Shown: piece after piece, positions 27,703-37,295 of the stretch | Numbering within the stretch: position 1 is the stretch's first letter | Layout: every line of letters starts with the position of its first letter | Assembly (NCBI RefSeq): GCF_014217565.1 | Contig: NZ_CP043661.1 | Span: forward strand, 7,130,001-7,194,000 | Source of the DNA: Kribbella qitaiheensis | Lineage (GTDB): Bacteria > Actinomycetota > Actinomycetes > Propionibacteriales > Kribbellaceae | DNA: 64,000 nt | Direction of reading: 5' to 3' | The notes under the pieces: model-generated | Databases searched by the model: none | Told to the model about the DNA's origin: nothing | The model's input: the letters and a program-made list of their open reading frames with translations, nothing else | Position numbers and translations under genes: made by a program

Positions 27703-28809
27703 ATGACCGAGTCTCCCGTCCTGAAGAAGTCCCCGTTGCACGAGCGGCACGTCGCGCTCGGAGCCAAGTTCGCCGAGTTCGGTGGCTGGGAGATGCCGCT
27801 GGAGTATGGCGGGGTCGTTGCCGAGCACACCGCGGTACGGACCTCCGTCGGCGTGTTCGACGTGAGCCACCTGGGCAAGGCGACCGTGAAGGGAGCCGGC
27901 GCCGCGGCGTACGTGAACTCCTGCCTGACCAACGACCTGGGCAAGATCACACCGGGCCAGGCGCAGTACACGCTGTGCTGCACGGACACCGGCGGCGTGG
28001 TCGACGACCTGATCGCGTACTTGCACGCCGACGACGACGTGTTCCTGATCCCGAACGCCGCGAACACGGCCGAGGTCGTCCGTTTGCTGCAGGCCCAGGC
28101 GCCTGAGGGCGTGGTGGTGACGAACACCCACGACGACTACGCGATCCTCGCCGTTCAGGGCCACGACAGTGATGAGGTCGTCGCGGCGATCGGCCTGCCT
28201 ACCGGCCACGACTACATGTCCTTCGCAGTCGCCGACTACTCCGGTACGCCGGTAGTCGTGTGCCGCACCGGTTACACCGGTGAGCGCGGCTACGAGCTGG
28301 TGGTGCCGAACGAGGCGGCAGTGGCTGTGTTCGACGCGCTGATGGCGGCGGGGGAGCAGTACGGCATCGTCCCGGCCGGGCTGGGCGCTCGCGACACCCT
28401 GCGGACCGAGATGGGCTACCCGTTGCACGGACAGGACATCTCTCCCGACATCACGCCCGTCCAGGCCCGGTCCGGCTGGGCCGTCGGCTGGAAGAAGGAG
28501 CACTTCTGGGGCGACGAGGCCCTGCGCACGGAGAAGGCGGCCGGGCCGGCCAAGATCCTCCGCGGGCTGCGCGCCGTCGGCCGTGGCATCCCGCGGCCGC
28601 ACATGACGGTCGCGGACTCGAGCGGTGCCGCGCTGGGCGAGGTCACCTCCGGCACGTTCTCGCCGACGCTCAAGAAGGGCATCGCACTCGCTCTCCTCGA
28701 CGCGAGCGTCAAGGAGGGCGACGAGGTGGCAGTGGACATCCGAGGCCGCCAGGAGCCCTTCGAGGTCGTCAAGCCCCCGTTCGTGACAGTCAACGTCCGC
28801 GAGAGCTGA
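27703..28809 (+). CDS. gcvT: Aminomethyltransferase, glycine cleavage T protein
   Basis: A 368-residue folate-dependent enzyme that takes the aminomethyl group from lipoyl-GcvH to give ammonia and methylene-tetrahydrofolate. Motifs: VFDVSHLGKATVKG, TGYTGERGYEL, GLGARDTLRTEMGYPLHGQDI and SGTFSPTLKKGIALA. ATG 27703 matches the normal N-terminus (LKKSPLHERHVALGAKFAEFGGWEMP). The 175 bases to pepA show no glycine-riboswitch core. gcvP and gcvH are not in the window. Its product pathway shares LpdA with the oxoglutarate dehydrogenase encoded nearby. Confidence 0.97.
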   Translation: MTESPVLKKSPLHERHVALGAKFAEFGGWEMPLEYGGVVAEHTAVRTSVGVFDVSHLGKATVKGAGAAAYVNSCLTNDLGKITPGQAQYTLCCTDTGGVVDDLIAYLHADDDVFLIPNAANTAEVVRLLQAQAPEGVVVTNTHDDYAILAVQGHDSDEVVAAIGLPTGHDYMSFAVADYSGTPVVVCRTGYTGERGYELVVPNEAAVAVFDALMAAGEQYGIVPAGLGARDTLRTEMGYPLHGQDISPDITPVQARSGWAVGWKKEHFWGDEALRTEKAAGPAKILRGLRAVGRGIPRPHMTVADSSGAALGEVTSGTFSPTLKKGIALALLDASVKEGDEVAVDIRGRQEPFEVVKPPFVTVNVRES

Positions 28810-28813
28810 CACC

Positions 28814-28845
28814 GGGGCCGGCGACGGAACCTCCGTCGCCGCCCC
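28814..28845 (+). terminator. Terminator hairpin after gcvT
   Basis: Thirteen base pairs with one bulged C (28814-28827 with 28833-28845) and an AACCT loop, five bases beyond the gcvT stop. Confidence 0.75.
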
Positions 28846-28935
28846 GGAAACTCGCTCCGGCTCCGCTGGAAAGAGCCACAGCCGGCTGCTGGTGAGAGCG
28901 AGTCAGGTTGCTGCACCAAGCATCGAACAGCTGTG

Positions 28936-29250
28936 TTACCGCGCACTTACCAGGCGTGAAGCTTGCTGCGGAAGGTGATGGTCGGCAGGCGGGACCGCGC
29001 AGGGCGCTAGCCGCTCCAGGTCGCGGCGGCGTGCCCGCAGCCGCGACCGCCCGACGGCAGCCAGTGGGCGCGACGGCACTTTGTCGCGCAACCGCGGTGC
29101 CGCGCCGCGGCAATGGGCGCTTGGTGAGCTGAGCGCGCTGTTGCACCAGCCACGGCCCGGGACCGCTCCGGCGGCATCGGTGGGCAGCAGACCGCCCATC
29201 AGGACCATGGAAGCGGCGAACAGTCTCCAGGAAAGGTGCGGCGCGGACAT
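28936..29250 (-). CDS. Possible small secreted protein
   Basis: Not recognised. A 104-residue frame starts at ATG 29250 with a near-ideal ribosome site (GGAGGAACG directly before it). The N-terminus MSAPHLSWRLFAASMVLMGG...DAAGA has the charge, hydrophobic core and small-residue cleavage pattern of a signal peptide. The rest is Arg/Pro/Ala-rich and could equally be non-coding GC-rich sequence. It is divergent from the SARP gene. The region also contains several short GC-rich hairpins. I judge it a coin-flip. Confidence 0.35.
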   Translation of the reverse strand: MSAPHLSWRLFAASMVLMGGLLPTDAAGAVPGRGWCNSALSSPSAHCRGAAPRLRDKVPSRPLAAVGRSRLRARRRDLERLAPCAVPPADHHLPQQASRLVSAR

Positions 29251-29332
29251 CGTTCCTCCGATTGGGACGGCGAAGCCGCAGCATGTGGGAGAGCTGTTAC
29301 CCGGCGCCTACCACCGGGCTACGCTGACAGCC

Positions 29333-30631
29333 GTGAAACGGGTCGAGTACCGGTTGCTGGGACCCGTCCAACTGCTGGTCGGTGGCGAGCAGGTCGAGTT
29401 GAAGCGCACGCAGGAGCGGTTGCTGCTGGCGATCCTGCTGCTCGAACCGGGCAAGTCCGTGCCGTCCGAGCGGTTGATCGAGCTGCTGTGGCCGGAGGAG
29501 AGGCCGGGGAACCCCAGGCGGGCCCTGCAGGTCTATGCCTCACGGTTGAAAGGTCTCCTGGCCGAGGCCGACCCAGAGACGCGGCTGGTGAGCAGCTCGG
29601 AGGGATACGCCGTCCAGGGGCCTGCCGGGCGCACTGACGTCGAGACCTTCGCCGCGCTGGTCCAGCAGGCGAAGTCGACGCACGAGCCAGAACAGCGCCG
29701 TAAGGTCCTCGTCGACGCGCTGGCGCTCTGGCGAGGCCCTGCTCTTGCAGACGTGGCATCGGAGCCCGTACGCCGACGCCTGTCGGCCGGCCTCGACGAA
29801 TCCCGCTGGGCGGCGCAGGAGCTCCGTCTGGCGACCGAGCTCGAGCTAGGACGGCATCAGGAGCTACTGCCCGAGCTGGCTGACCTCAGTGCGGCTCTGC
29901 CCTTGCAGGAGACCGTGGCGGCGGCGTACATGCTTGCTCTGTACAGGTCCGGGCGGCAGACGGACTCGCTGGCTGTCTACACAAAGCTGGTACGCCGCCT
30001 TGCCGACGAACTGGGCACGAAAGTGGGTGCGGAGGTCCGCGAGCTCCAGATGTCGATCCTGCGCCAGGACGCCGCCCTGGATCTGACGCTGAAGGATCAG
30101 ACCCCGCACGAGCTACCCGCGGGCACCGACCTACTTGTAGTGCGGGACGCAGTACTGAAGGAGCTGGTCGCTGAGCTGAGCCGTAGCCGACCGGACGGCG
30201 TGCCGGCTGTCGTCTGTCTGTATGGGGATGCGGTCGACAAGTCCGCTGTGGCGATCCAGCTCGCTCACCGGCTGGCAGGGGACTACAGGGACGGGCAGTT
30301 GTTCGCCCGTCTTCAAGATCCGTCAGGCGATGCCGTGCCGCCGCGGGTCGTGCTCGGGCAGCTACTGCCCTCTCTGGGCGTCGGCGAGGCGGACGTGCCG
30401 GACTCGGTCGAGGAGCGGGCGAGCGTACTGCGCAGCCGGCTGGCCGGGAAGTCGGTGCTTCTCGTCCTCGACGAGGTCGTGGATGCCGGGCAGTTGCGAC
30501 CGCTGTTGCCGGCCGACGGACGGTGTGCCGTGATCGTCGCCTCACGGCAGCCGATGCTCGGTCTGGAGGACGCGGTTCATCGCGAGATCCGGGCAGTGTC
30601 CGGCGGGCCCCGATCAGGCCAGGAAAGTTGA
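29333..30631 (+). CDS. SARP/AfsR-family regulator, C-terminally truncated
   Basis: A 432-residue protein. Residues 1-95 form the OmpR-like DNA-binding domain (YRLLGPVQLLVGGEQVELKRTQERLLLAILLL, LIELLWPEERPGNPRRALQVYASRLK), and about 95-245 the bacterial transcriptional activation domain. An NB-ARC-like segment follows, but its P-loop reads LYGDAVDKSAVA, missing the GxxGxGKS pattern. The protein stops soon after the motif RCAVIVASRQPMLGLE, where the SARP at 37296 continues for some 550 more residues. It looks like a decayed AfsR-type regulator that kept DNA binding and activation. GTG 29333 starts the conserved domain. It precedes the peptide transporter operon and may regulate it. Confidence 0.88.
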   Translation: MKRVEYRLLGPVQLLVGGEQVELKRTQERLLLAILLLEPGKSVPSERLIELLWPEERPGNPRRALQVYASRLKGLLAEADPETRLVSSSEGYAVQGPAGRTDVETFAALVQQAKSTHEPEQRRKVLVDALALWRGPALADVASEPVRRRLSAGLDESRWAAQELRLATELELGRHQELLPELADLSAALPLQETVAAAYMLALYRSGRQTDSLAVYTKLVRRLADELGTKVGAEVRELQMSILRQDAALDLTLKDQTPHELPAGTDLLVVRDAVLKELVAELSRSRPDGVPAVVCLYGDAVDKSAVAIQLAHRLAGDYRDGQLFARLQDPSGDAVPPRVVLGQLLPSLGVGEADVPDSVEERASVLRSRLAGKSVLLVLDEVVDAGQLRPLLPADGRCAVIVASRQPMLGLEDAVHREIRAVSGGPRSGQES

Positions 30632-30908
30632 AGCCGAAACGGGCTTGATCCTGCTTTCGAGACGTACCGGAGCCGATTTACCCGATGGTCCCCGCTCTGA
30701 CACCCAGCGTGACAATCTGGCACAAAATGGCCACTGACGGCGCTGTGCCGACGCGTTTCGCGAAGGATTGATTGCTCACCGTGACCATCGGAGACAAATG
30801 TTCCGGTCCGGTACCCGTTCCGGTAACGATTTGTGCACTGGTGCCGGGCACCGCTGGTTTGGTGTCACAGTGTCAGGCAGGCTAGCGCGCGGTTGAGGGG
30901 GAATCGCC
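30632..30908. other. Intergenic region upstream of the peptide transporter operon
   Basis: About 280 bases following the truncated SARP gene. A second frame continues openly to a TGA near 30738 but lacks recognisable NB-ARC motifs. The part near 30800-30890 is the likely promoter region of the transporter operon; no boxes can be assigned firmly. Confidence 0.4.
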
Positions 30909-31004
30909 GTGTCAAAGGGTTTTGACGCACGGCCCTCTCTGAAGAGCAAATGGCTCGGCACGATCTACAGACCGCTGCCGGATCAACCACCTGAATCTGG
31001 CTGA
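30909..31004 (+). CDS. Possible leader peptide upstream of peptide transporter
   Basis: A 31-codon frame opens with GTG at 30909 behind GAGGGGGAA and ends with TGA at 31002-31004, 19 bases before the permease ATG. The peptide begins MSKGFDARPSLKSKWLG and ends in LPDQPPESG. It is basic then Pro-rich, with no membrane segment. It may be a small leader or simply untranslated mRNA; conservation is the test. Confidence 0.35.
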   Translation: MSKGFDARPSLKSKWLGTIYRPLPDQPPESG

Positions 31005-31023
31005 CAGAGCTGACGGAGCGCGA

Positions 31024-32031
31024 ATGAGTATTGGGTCACCTGACTCGACCGTAGGCGTCGAGGAACACCCGGCGTCGGCTGAGCCGGTGCGTTCGGCGTC
31101 GGTCGCGCATGGCAAGTCTCCGACCCGGATCGCGATGGACCGGCTTCGCAAGGACAAGCTGGCGATGGTGTGCGTGTGCATCATTTTGTTCTTCATCTTG
31201 ATCGCGGTGTTCGCGCCGTTGCTGTCCAAGCTGGAGGGGCAGGCTTACAACGCGTTCAACACCGATCTGGTTGACGAGTTCGGTTTCCCGACGATCGGCG
31301 TCAACGGGCAGCACTGGCTGAGTGTGGAGCCGAAGACCGGCCGGGACAATTTCGCCCGCTGGGTCTACGGTGCGCGGCCTTCGTTGATCGTCGCGTTCAC
31401 GGCGACTCTGTTCGGCACGGTGGTCGGTGTGGTTGCGGGTCTGTTGGCCGGTTTCCTCGGTGGCTGGACCGACCGGTTCATTTCCTGGATCATCGACTTC
31501 GTCCTGAGCCTGCCTTACCTGCTCTTCGCGATCGCTTTGGTGCCGATCGTGGAGTCGATGCGTGGTGGGTCGTTCAATCTGACCCCGGAGGAGCAGGCCT
31601 CGACCCGGTTCTACGTTCTGATCTTCGTGCTCTCGTTCTTCGGCTGGGCGGGTCTGGCCCGGATCATCCGCGGTGAGGTTCTCTCGCTGCGGGAACGGGA
31701 GTTCGTCCTTGCGGCCAAGGCGATCGGTGTTCCCACCCGGCAGGTTCTGTTCAAGGAATTGTTGCCGAACCTGGTGGCTCCGATCGTCATCTCGGCTTCG
31801 CTCTCGCTGCCGGCTTATGTGACGGCGGAAGCAGGTCTGTCCTTCCTCGGTGTCGGTCTGGTCGAACCGATCCCGTCCTGGGGCCAGACCATCGCGGTTG
31901 CCACGAACTGGTTCAAGGCTGACCCCTTGTTCCTGTGGCTCCCGGTGGTTGGCATCACCGCACTGGTGCTGGCGATGGCCCTGCTCGGCGACGCGGTCCG
32001 CGACGCCTTCGACCCCAAGACTCGCCGGTAG
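31024..32031 (+). CDS. Peptide/nickel-type ABC permease (DppC/OppC-like)
   Basis: A 335-residue inner-membrane subunit with the OppC_N segment (RLRKDKLAMVCVCIILFFILIAVFAP) and a BPD_transp_1 domain of about five more membrane segments. The EAA loop EFVLAAKAIGVPTRQVLFKELLPNL contacts the ATPases. It is the first gene of a five-gene importer (C, binding protein, B, D, F); having the C subunit first is less usual than binding protein first. Likely substrates are oligopeptides, but the family also moves other solutes. Confidence 0.95.
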   Translation: MSIGSPDSTVGVEEHPASAEPVRSASVAHGKSPTRIAMDRLRKDKLAMVCVCIILFFILIAVFAPLLSKLEGQAYNAFNTDLVDEFGFPTIGVNGQHWLSVEPKTGRDNFARWVYGARPSLIVAFTATLFGTVVGVVAGLLAGFLGGWTDRFISWIIDFVLSLPYLLFAIALVPIVESMRGGSFNLTPEEQASTRFYVLIFVLSFFGWAGLARIIRGEVLSLREREFVLAAKAIGVPTRQVLFKELLPNLVAPIVISASLSLPAYVTAEAGLSFLGVGLVEPIPSWGQTIAVATNWFKADPLFLWLPVVGITALVLAMALLGDAVRDAFDPKTRR

Positions 32032-32072
32032 TACGGCGAATGCCCCAGCGGCAGAAAAGGAGAAACACGACA

Positions 32073-33833
32073 ATGCAGTGGAAACGGATCACCGCGGTGG
32101 CGGCCACGGTCATGCTGGCCGCAGTTGCCTGCGGCAGCCCGTCGTCGAGCAACAACTCCGGGAGCAACGGCGGTGCCGACTCGGGCACCACCCAGGAGAA
32201 GGCGACCGACCCGACTGCCAAGGGGCCGGCGAAAGAGCTTGATGGCGCCAAGAAGGGCGGCACCGTCACGATTCTCTCCGACGTCACGCCGGACACATTC
32301 GACCCGACGAACACGTACTACGTCGACGGTAACCAGATCGAGAAGCTGTTCTACCGGACGCTGACGCAGTACCAGCTGGACGAGAAGACCGGCAAGCCGG
32401 TTCTGGTGCCGGACCTCGCCGAGGACCTGGGCACGAAGTCGGCCGACGGTCTGACCTGGACCTTCAAGCTGAAGAAGGGCATCAAGTACAGCGACGGTAC
32501 GCCGGTGCTGGCCGCGGATTACGCGTACGCGATCAAGCGCTCCTTCGCGCACGACCTGTACGACTCGGGACCGACGTACCAGATCCAGTTCTTCAAGGAC
32601 GGTGACAAGTACAAGGGCCCGTACGCGGCCGGTGGCGCCGACTACACCGGCGTCGAGACGCCGGACGAGAACACCCTGGTCATCAAGTTGGCGAAGAAGT
32701 TCGACGACCTTCCGTTCTACGCGGCGTTCCCGATGTTCACGCCGATCCCGAAGGCCAAGGACACCCAGAAGAACTACGAGCAGAAGCCGCTGGCGACCGG
32801 ACCGTACATGGTCCAGTCCTACAACGCCGGCACCTCGCTCAACCTGGTGAAGAACCCGAACTGGGACCCGAACACCGACCCGGTCCGGCACCAGTACGTC
32901 GACGGCTTCAACTTCAAGTTCAGCCAGGACACCATCAAGTCCCAGCGTCAGGTGCTGGCCAGCTCCGGTCCGGATGCCAGCGCGCTGAGCTACAGCAACC
33001 TGGACACCAGCCTGCTGCCCGAGGTCAAGGACCCCGCTCAGCTGGTTTCGGGTGACTCCCCGTGCACCATCACGCTCCCGATGGACACCCGGAAGATCCC
33101 GATGGAGATCCGCAAGCTGGTTGCCGCGGCATACCCGTACGACTCGTATCGCAAGGTTGCCGGTAAGAACTCGAAGACCGACCCGCCGGCCAGCACCATC
33201 CTGCCGAAGGCCGTTCCTGGCTTCGAGAAGTTCGAGCTGCCGGGTCTGAACGGAACCGGTAAGGGCGCCGAGGACCCCGCGGTCGCCGCGGACGTCAAGG
33301 CGAAGCTGAAGGCGGCCGGCAAGGAGAACTTCGAGCTCAGCCAGTACTACTCGATCGACGACAAGATCTCGACGCAGGTCTTCCAGCTGCGCAAGCAGGT
33401 CTACGAGGCGGCCGGGTTCAAGTACAAGGGTATCGGTGTTCCGAAGGCCAAGATCCGCACCTACACCGGTGACCAGAACGCTCCGGTCAACCTGGGCAAG
33501 ACCCCGGCCGGCTGGTGCTCCGACTGGCCGAGCGGCACCAGCTGGTTCCCGGTGCTGTTCAAGTCCGACGCGATTGCCCTGGGCAACAGCATCGGTCAGC
33601 TGCAGGACCCGAAGCTGGACGCCGACATCGACCGCGTCACCGCGCTCGACCCGAACGCTCAGCTGAAGGAATGGAGCAAGGTCGACAAGAACATCCTGGA
33701 GAACTACCTCCCGGCACTGCCGTTGTACTACAGCGCCTCGAACTTCCCGATCGGGAAGAACCTCGGCCACGTGATCAACGACGTGACGCAGGGTATGCCT
33801 GAGTTCACCTCGATCTACCTTAAGCAGCCCTGA
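32073..33833 (+). CDS. Peptide-type ABC substrate-binding lipoprotein (SBP_bac_5)
   Basis: A 586-residue extracellular receptor. The N-terminus MQWKRITAVAATVMLAAVACG is a lipoprotein signal with the lipidated Cys near residue 20, followed by a Ser/Asn/Gly linker. SBP_bac_5 features include GTVTILSDVTPDTFDPT, LVPDLAEDLGTKSADGLTWTF and KKGIKYSDGTPVLAADYAYAI. AAGGAG precedes ATG 32073. A very strong hairpin directly follows the gene, which fits the need for excess binding protein over permease. The 41-base gap to the upstream permease implies co-transcription. Confidence 0.95.
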   Translation: MQWKRITAVAATVMLAAVACGSPSSSNNSGSNGGADSGTTQEKATDPTAKGPAKELDGAKKGGTVTILSDVTPDTFDPTNTYYVDGNQIEKLFYRTLTQYQLDEKTGKPVLVPDLAEDLGTKSADGLTWTFKLKKGIKYSDGTPVLAADYAYAIKRSFAHDLYDSGPTYQIQFFKDGDKYKGPYAAGGADYTGVETPDENTLVIKLAKKFDDLPFYAAFPMFTPIPKAKDTQKNYEQKPLATGPYMVQSYNAGTSLNLVKNPNWDPNTDPVRHQYVDGFNFKFSQDTIKSQRQVLASSGPDASALSYSNLDTSLLPEVKDPAQLVSGDSPCTITLPMDTRKIPMEIRKLVAAAYPYDSYRKVAGKNSKTDPPASTILPKAVPGFEKFELPGLNGTGKGAEDPAVAADVKAKLKAAGKENFELSQYYSIDDKISTQVFQLRKQVYEAAGFKYKGIGVPKAKIRTYTGDQNAPVNLGKTPAGWCSDWPSGTSWFPVLFKSDAIALGNSIGQLQDPKLDADIDRVTALDPNAQLKEWSKVDKNILENYLPALPLYYSASNFPIGKNLGHVINDVTQGMPEFTSIYLKQP

Positions 33834-33870
33834 CCGAACGCCTGAGTACTACGTTCGGCTCTGAATGAAG

Positions 33871-33904
33871 GGGTGGTGACCGGACCACGGTCCGGTCACC
33901 ACCC
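33871..33904 (+). terminator. Intra-operon attenuator hairpin after binding-protein gene
   Basis: Sixteen complementary bases on each side (33871-33886 with 33889-33904), practically a continuous stem with a tiny loop. It lies 37 bases beyond the binding-protein stop and 22 bases before the next permease start. Probably it stabilises the upstream mRNA or terminates part of transcription. Confidence 0.8.
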
Positions 33905-33926
33905 TCATCGGTGAGGAGAAAGCCCC

Positions 33927-34919
33927 GTGCTCTATTTCGTGGCGCGCCGCCTGGTCAGCGCGCTGAGTGTCGTGCTGGTCACGCTGATCGCGACCTTCAC
34001 GTTGTTCTTCGTCGCTCCGTCGGATCCGGCGGCGGCGATCTGTGGCGACCGCAACTGCACCCAGCAGCGGTACAACGAGATCAAGCGCAACCTGCACCTG
34101 GACCGCCCGAAGATCCAGCAGTTCGCGGAGTACACCGCGGGCATCTTTGCCGGCCGAACCTTCGAGACGTCCGGTGCGAAGCAGGAATGCCCGGCGCCGT
34201 GCCTCGGCTTCTCGTTCAAGAACGACCGGCCGGTGTTCGAGACTCTGAAGACCCGGCTACCGGTCACCGTCTCACTGGTGTTCGGGTACGCGATCCTGGT
34301 CCTCACCATCGGTGTCTTCGTCGGCTCGATGGCGGCGAAGAGACGTGGGACCGTGGGTGACCGGGCGCTGATGACCAGCACCTTGGTCCTCAGTTCGATC
34401 CCGTACTACATCGTTGCCCTGATGATCTCGCTCTACCTCACCATTCTCTATCCGATCCTGCCGCGCAGTGGGTACACACCGCTGACGGAGAATCCCGGCA
34501 AGTGGGTGGCGGGGCTTCTCACCCCGTGGCTCGTGCTCGGGGTCTACAACTGCACGCAGTACGCCCGGTTCTCCCGCGGCTCGATGGTCGAGACGCTGAG
34601 CGAGGACTTCATCCGGACTGCGCGGGCCAAGGGCCTGTCGGACCGGGTGGTCACCTACAAGCACGCGCTGCGCTCCGGTCTGATCCCGGTCATCACGATC
34701 TTCGGCCTGGACATCGCCGGCAGTCTGGCCGGCGCCATCTTCACCGAGAAGATCTTCGACCTTCCCGGGCTCGGTAACCTGGTCATCGACAGCCTGAACA
34801 ACTACGACCTGCCGGTGATCATGGGCACGGTCCTGGTGGCCTCGGTCTTCCTGGTCATGATGAACTTCATCGTCGACATCGCCTACAGCCTGATCGACCC
34901 GCGGGTGAGGCTCGCGTGA
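33927..34919 (+). CDS. Peptide/nickel-type ABC permease (DppB/OppB-like)
   Basis: A 330-residue membrane subunit starting MLYFVARRLVSALSVVLVTL, typical of the B subunit. The first membrane segment is followed by a roughly 80-residue outer loop containing four cysteines (ICGDRNCTQQ; KQECPAPCLG), which may form disulfides. Further membrane segments and the EAA loop EDFIRTARAKGLSDRVVTYKHALRSG follow. It is coupled to the ATPase gene by a GTGA overlap. It pairs with the C subunit at 31024. Confidence 0.95.
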   Translation: MLYFVARRLVSALSVVLVTLIATFTLFFVAPSDPAAAICGDRNCTQQRYNEIKRNLHLDRPKIQQFAEYTAGIFAGRTFETSGAKQECPAPCLGFSFKNDRPVFETLKTRLPVTVSLVFGYAILVLTIGVFVGSMAAKRRGTVGDRALMTSTLVLSSIPYYIVALMISLYLTILYPILPRSGYTPLTENPGKWVAGLLTPWLVLGVYNCTQYARFSRGSMVETLSEDFIRTARAKGLSDRVVTYKHALRSGLIPVITIFGLDIAGSLAGAIFTEKIFDLPGLGNLVIDSLNNYDLPVIMGTVLVASVFLVMMNFIVDIAYSLIDPRVRLA

Positions 34920-36103
34920 CGACACCTGGCAACGAGGGACGGAAGGCCGTCCAAGATCGAAAGGATGGCCAGGAGACGATGGTGGGCACCGTACCCAGCG
35001 AGGGCGAGGTAGCGCCGGACAAGCGCAACCCGTCGATCGCGACCCGCGAGCGGCGGGCGGCATCGCTGACGCCGAGCGGTGAGACGCCGTACCTGGTGGT
35101 CGACGATTTGACGGTGAAGTTCCCGACCGCGGATGGTCTGGTCAGTGCGGTGAACGGTTTGAGTTATGCCGTTCCGTTGGGCCGGACGTTGGCGATCGTG
35201 GGTGAGTCCGGTTCGGGTAAGTCGGTGTCGAGTATGGCTGTGATGGGTCTGCACGACCGTAAGCGGACCCAGATCAGCGGGTCGATCCAGCTGGGTGGCG
35301 ACGAGATCGTCGGCCTGTCGGAGAACGAGTTGATGAAGATTCGTGGCGACGCGGTCGCGATGGTCTTCCAGGATCCGCAGTCGTCGCTGCATCCGCTCTA
35401 TTCGGTCGGTAATCAGATCACTGAGGCTTACCGGGTGCACAACAAGGTGTCCAAGGATGTCGCGAAGAAGCGCGCGCTGGAGATGCTGGACCTGGTCGGT
35501 ATCCCGAACCCGATCCGCCGGTACAAGCAGTATCCGCACGAGTTCTCCGGTGGTATGCGGCAGCGCGCGATGATCGCGATGGGTCTGGTCAATGATCCGA
35601 AGTTGGTGATCGCCGACGAGCCGACGACCGCGCTGGATGTCACTGTGCAGGCGCAGATCCTGGATCTGCTGAACAACTTGCAGAAGGAGTTCGGTTCGGC
35701 GATCGTGTTGATCACGCACGATCTGGGTGTGGTGGCCGAGATGGCCGATGACGTGCTGGTGATGTATGCCGGTCGTTGTGTGGAGTACGGCACGGCCGCT
35801 GACGTGCTGGCCACGCCGCGGATGCCGTACACGTGGGGTCTGCTGGAGTCGATCCCGACCGTGTCGGCGGCCAGTGAGCGGTTGCGCCCGATCAAGGGTC
35901 TGCCGCCGAGTCTGTTGGCGCTGCCTGGCGGTTGTTCCTTCAACCCGCGGTGTCCTTACGTGGACAGGGTGAAGGGCGAGCGGTGCACCACCGACCTGCC
36001 GGAGCTGTTGCCGGTCGATGGCGCTGGCGCACACACTTCCCGTTGCCACCTGCACGACAAGGCCTCGATCTACGAGGCCGAGGTCGCACCGAGACTGGGC
36101 TGA
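34916..36103 (+). CDS. Peptide-type ABC ATPase (DppD/OppD-like)
   Basis: A 395-residue ATPase. After a charged N-terminal extension of about 55 residues come Walker A GESGSGKSVSS, signature FSGGMRQRAMIAMGL, Walker B LVIADEPTTALDVT and the C-terminal oligopeptide/dipeptide extension with CSFNPRCPYVD (a cluster-type cysteine motif common in OppD/DppD). The GTG start overlaps the permease stop. The N-terminal extension is longer than usual; an internal start near the conserved YLVVDDLTVKF cannot be excluded. Confidence 0.95.
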   Translation: MTTPGNEGRKAVQDRKDGQETMVGTVPSEGEVAPDKRNPSIATRERRAASLTPSGETPYLVVDDLTVKFPTADGLVSAVNGLSYAVPLGRTLAIVGESGSGKSVSSMAVMGLHDRKRTQISGSIQLGGDEIVGLSENELMKIRGDAVAMVFQDPQSSLHPLYSVGNQITEAYRVHNKVSKDVAKKRALEMLDLVGIPNPIRRYKQYPHEFSGGMRQRAMIAMGLVNDPKLVIADEPTTALDVTVQAQILDLLNNLQKEFGSAIVLITHDLGVVAEMADDVLVMYAGRCVEYGTAADVLATPRMPYTWGLLESIPTVSAASERLRPIKGLPPSLLALPGGCSFNPRCPYVDRVKGERCTTDLPELLPVDGAGAHTSRCHLHDKASIYEAEVAPRLG

Positions 36104-36111
36104 GGAGACAG

Positions 36112-37173
<1,062 letters not shown>

Positions 37174-37181
37174 CCCCCCTT

Positions 37182-37220
37182 CGAGAGCCGCCCCGACCGA
37201 TCCGGTCCGGGCGGCTCTCG
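37182..37220 (+). terminator. Terminator of the peptide transporter operon
   Basis: A 12-bp perfect outer stem (37182-37193 with 37209-37220) encloses a four-bp inner stem. It begins nine bases after the F-subunit stop. Confidence 0.8.
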
Positions 37221-37295
37221 CACGTTCGGGGCCCTCCGCTCGACACCTGTGGACAGTCGTCGCCGGCTGTCTGCCGGAATGGCTAGGGTGCGGGC

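Noticed and set aside
31815..33770. 650-codon minus-strand frame opposite the peptide-binding-protein gene
   Set aside because: Reads as Val/Leu/Arg/Asp-rich shadow of a highly biased gene; the plus-strand lipoprotein is unambiguous.
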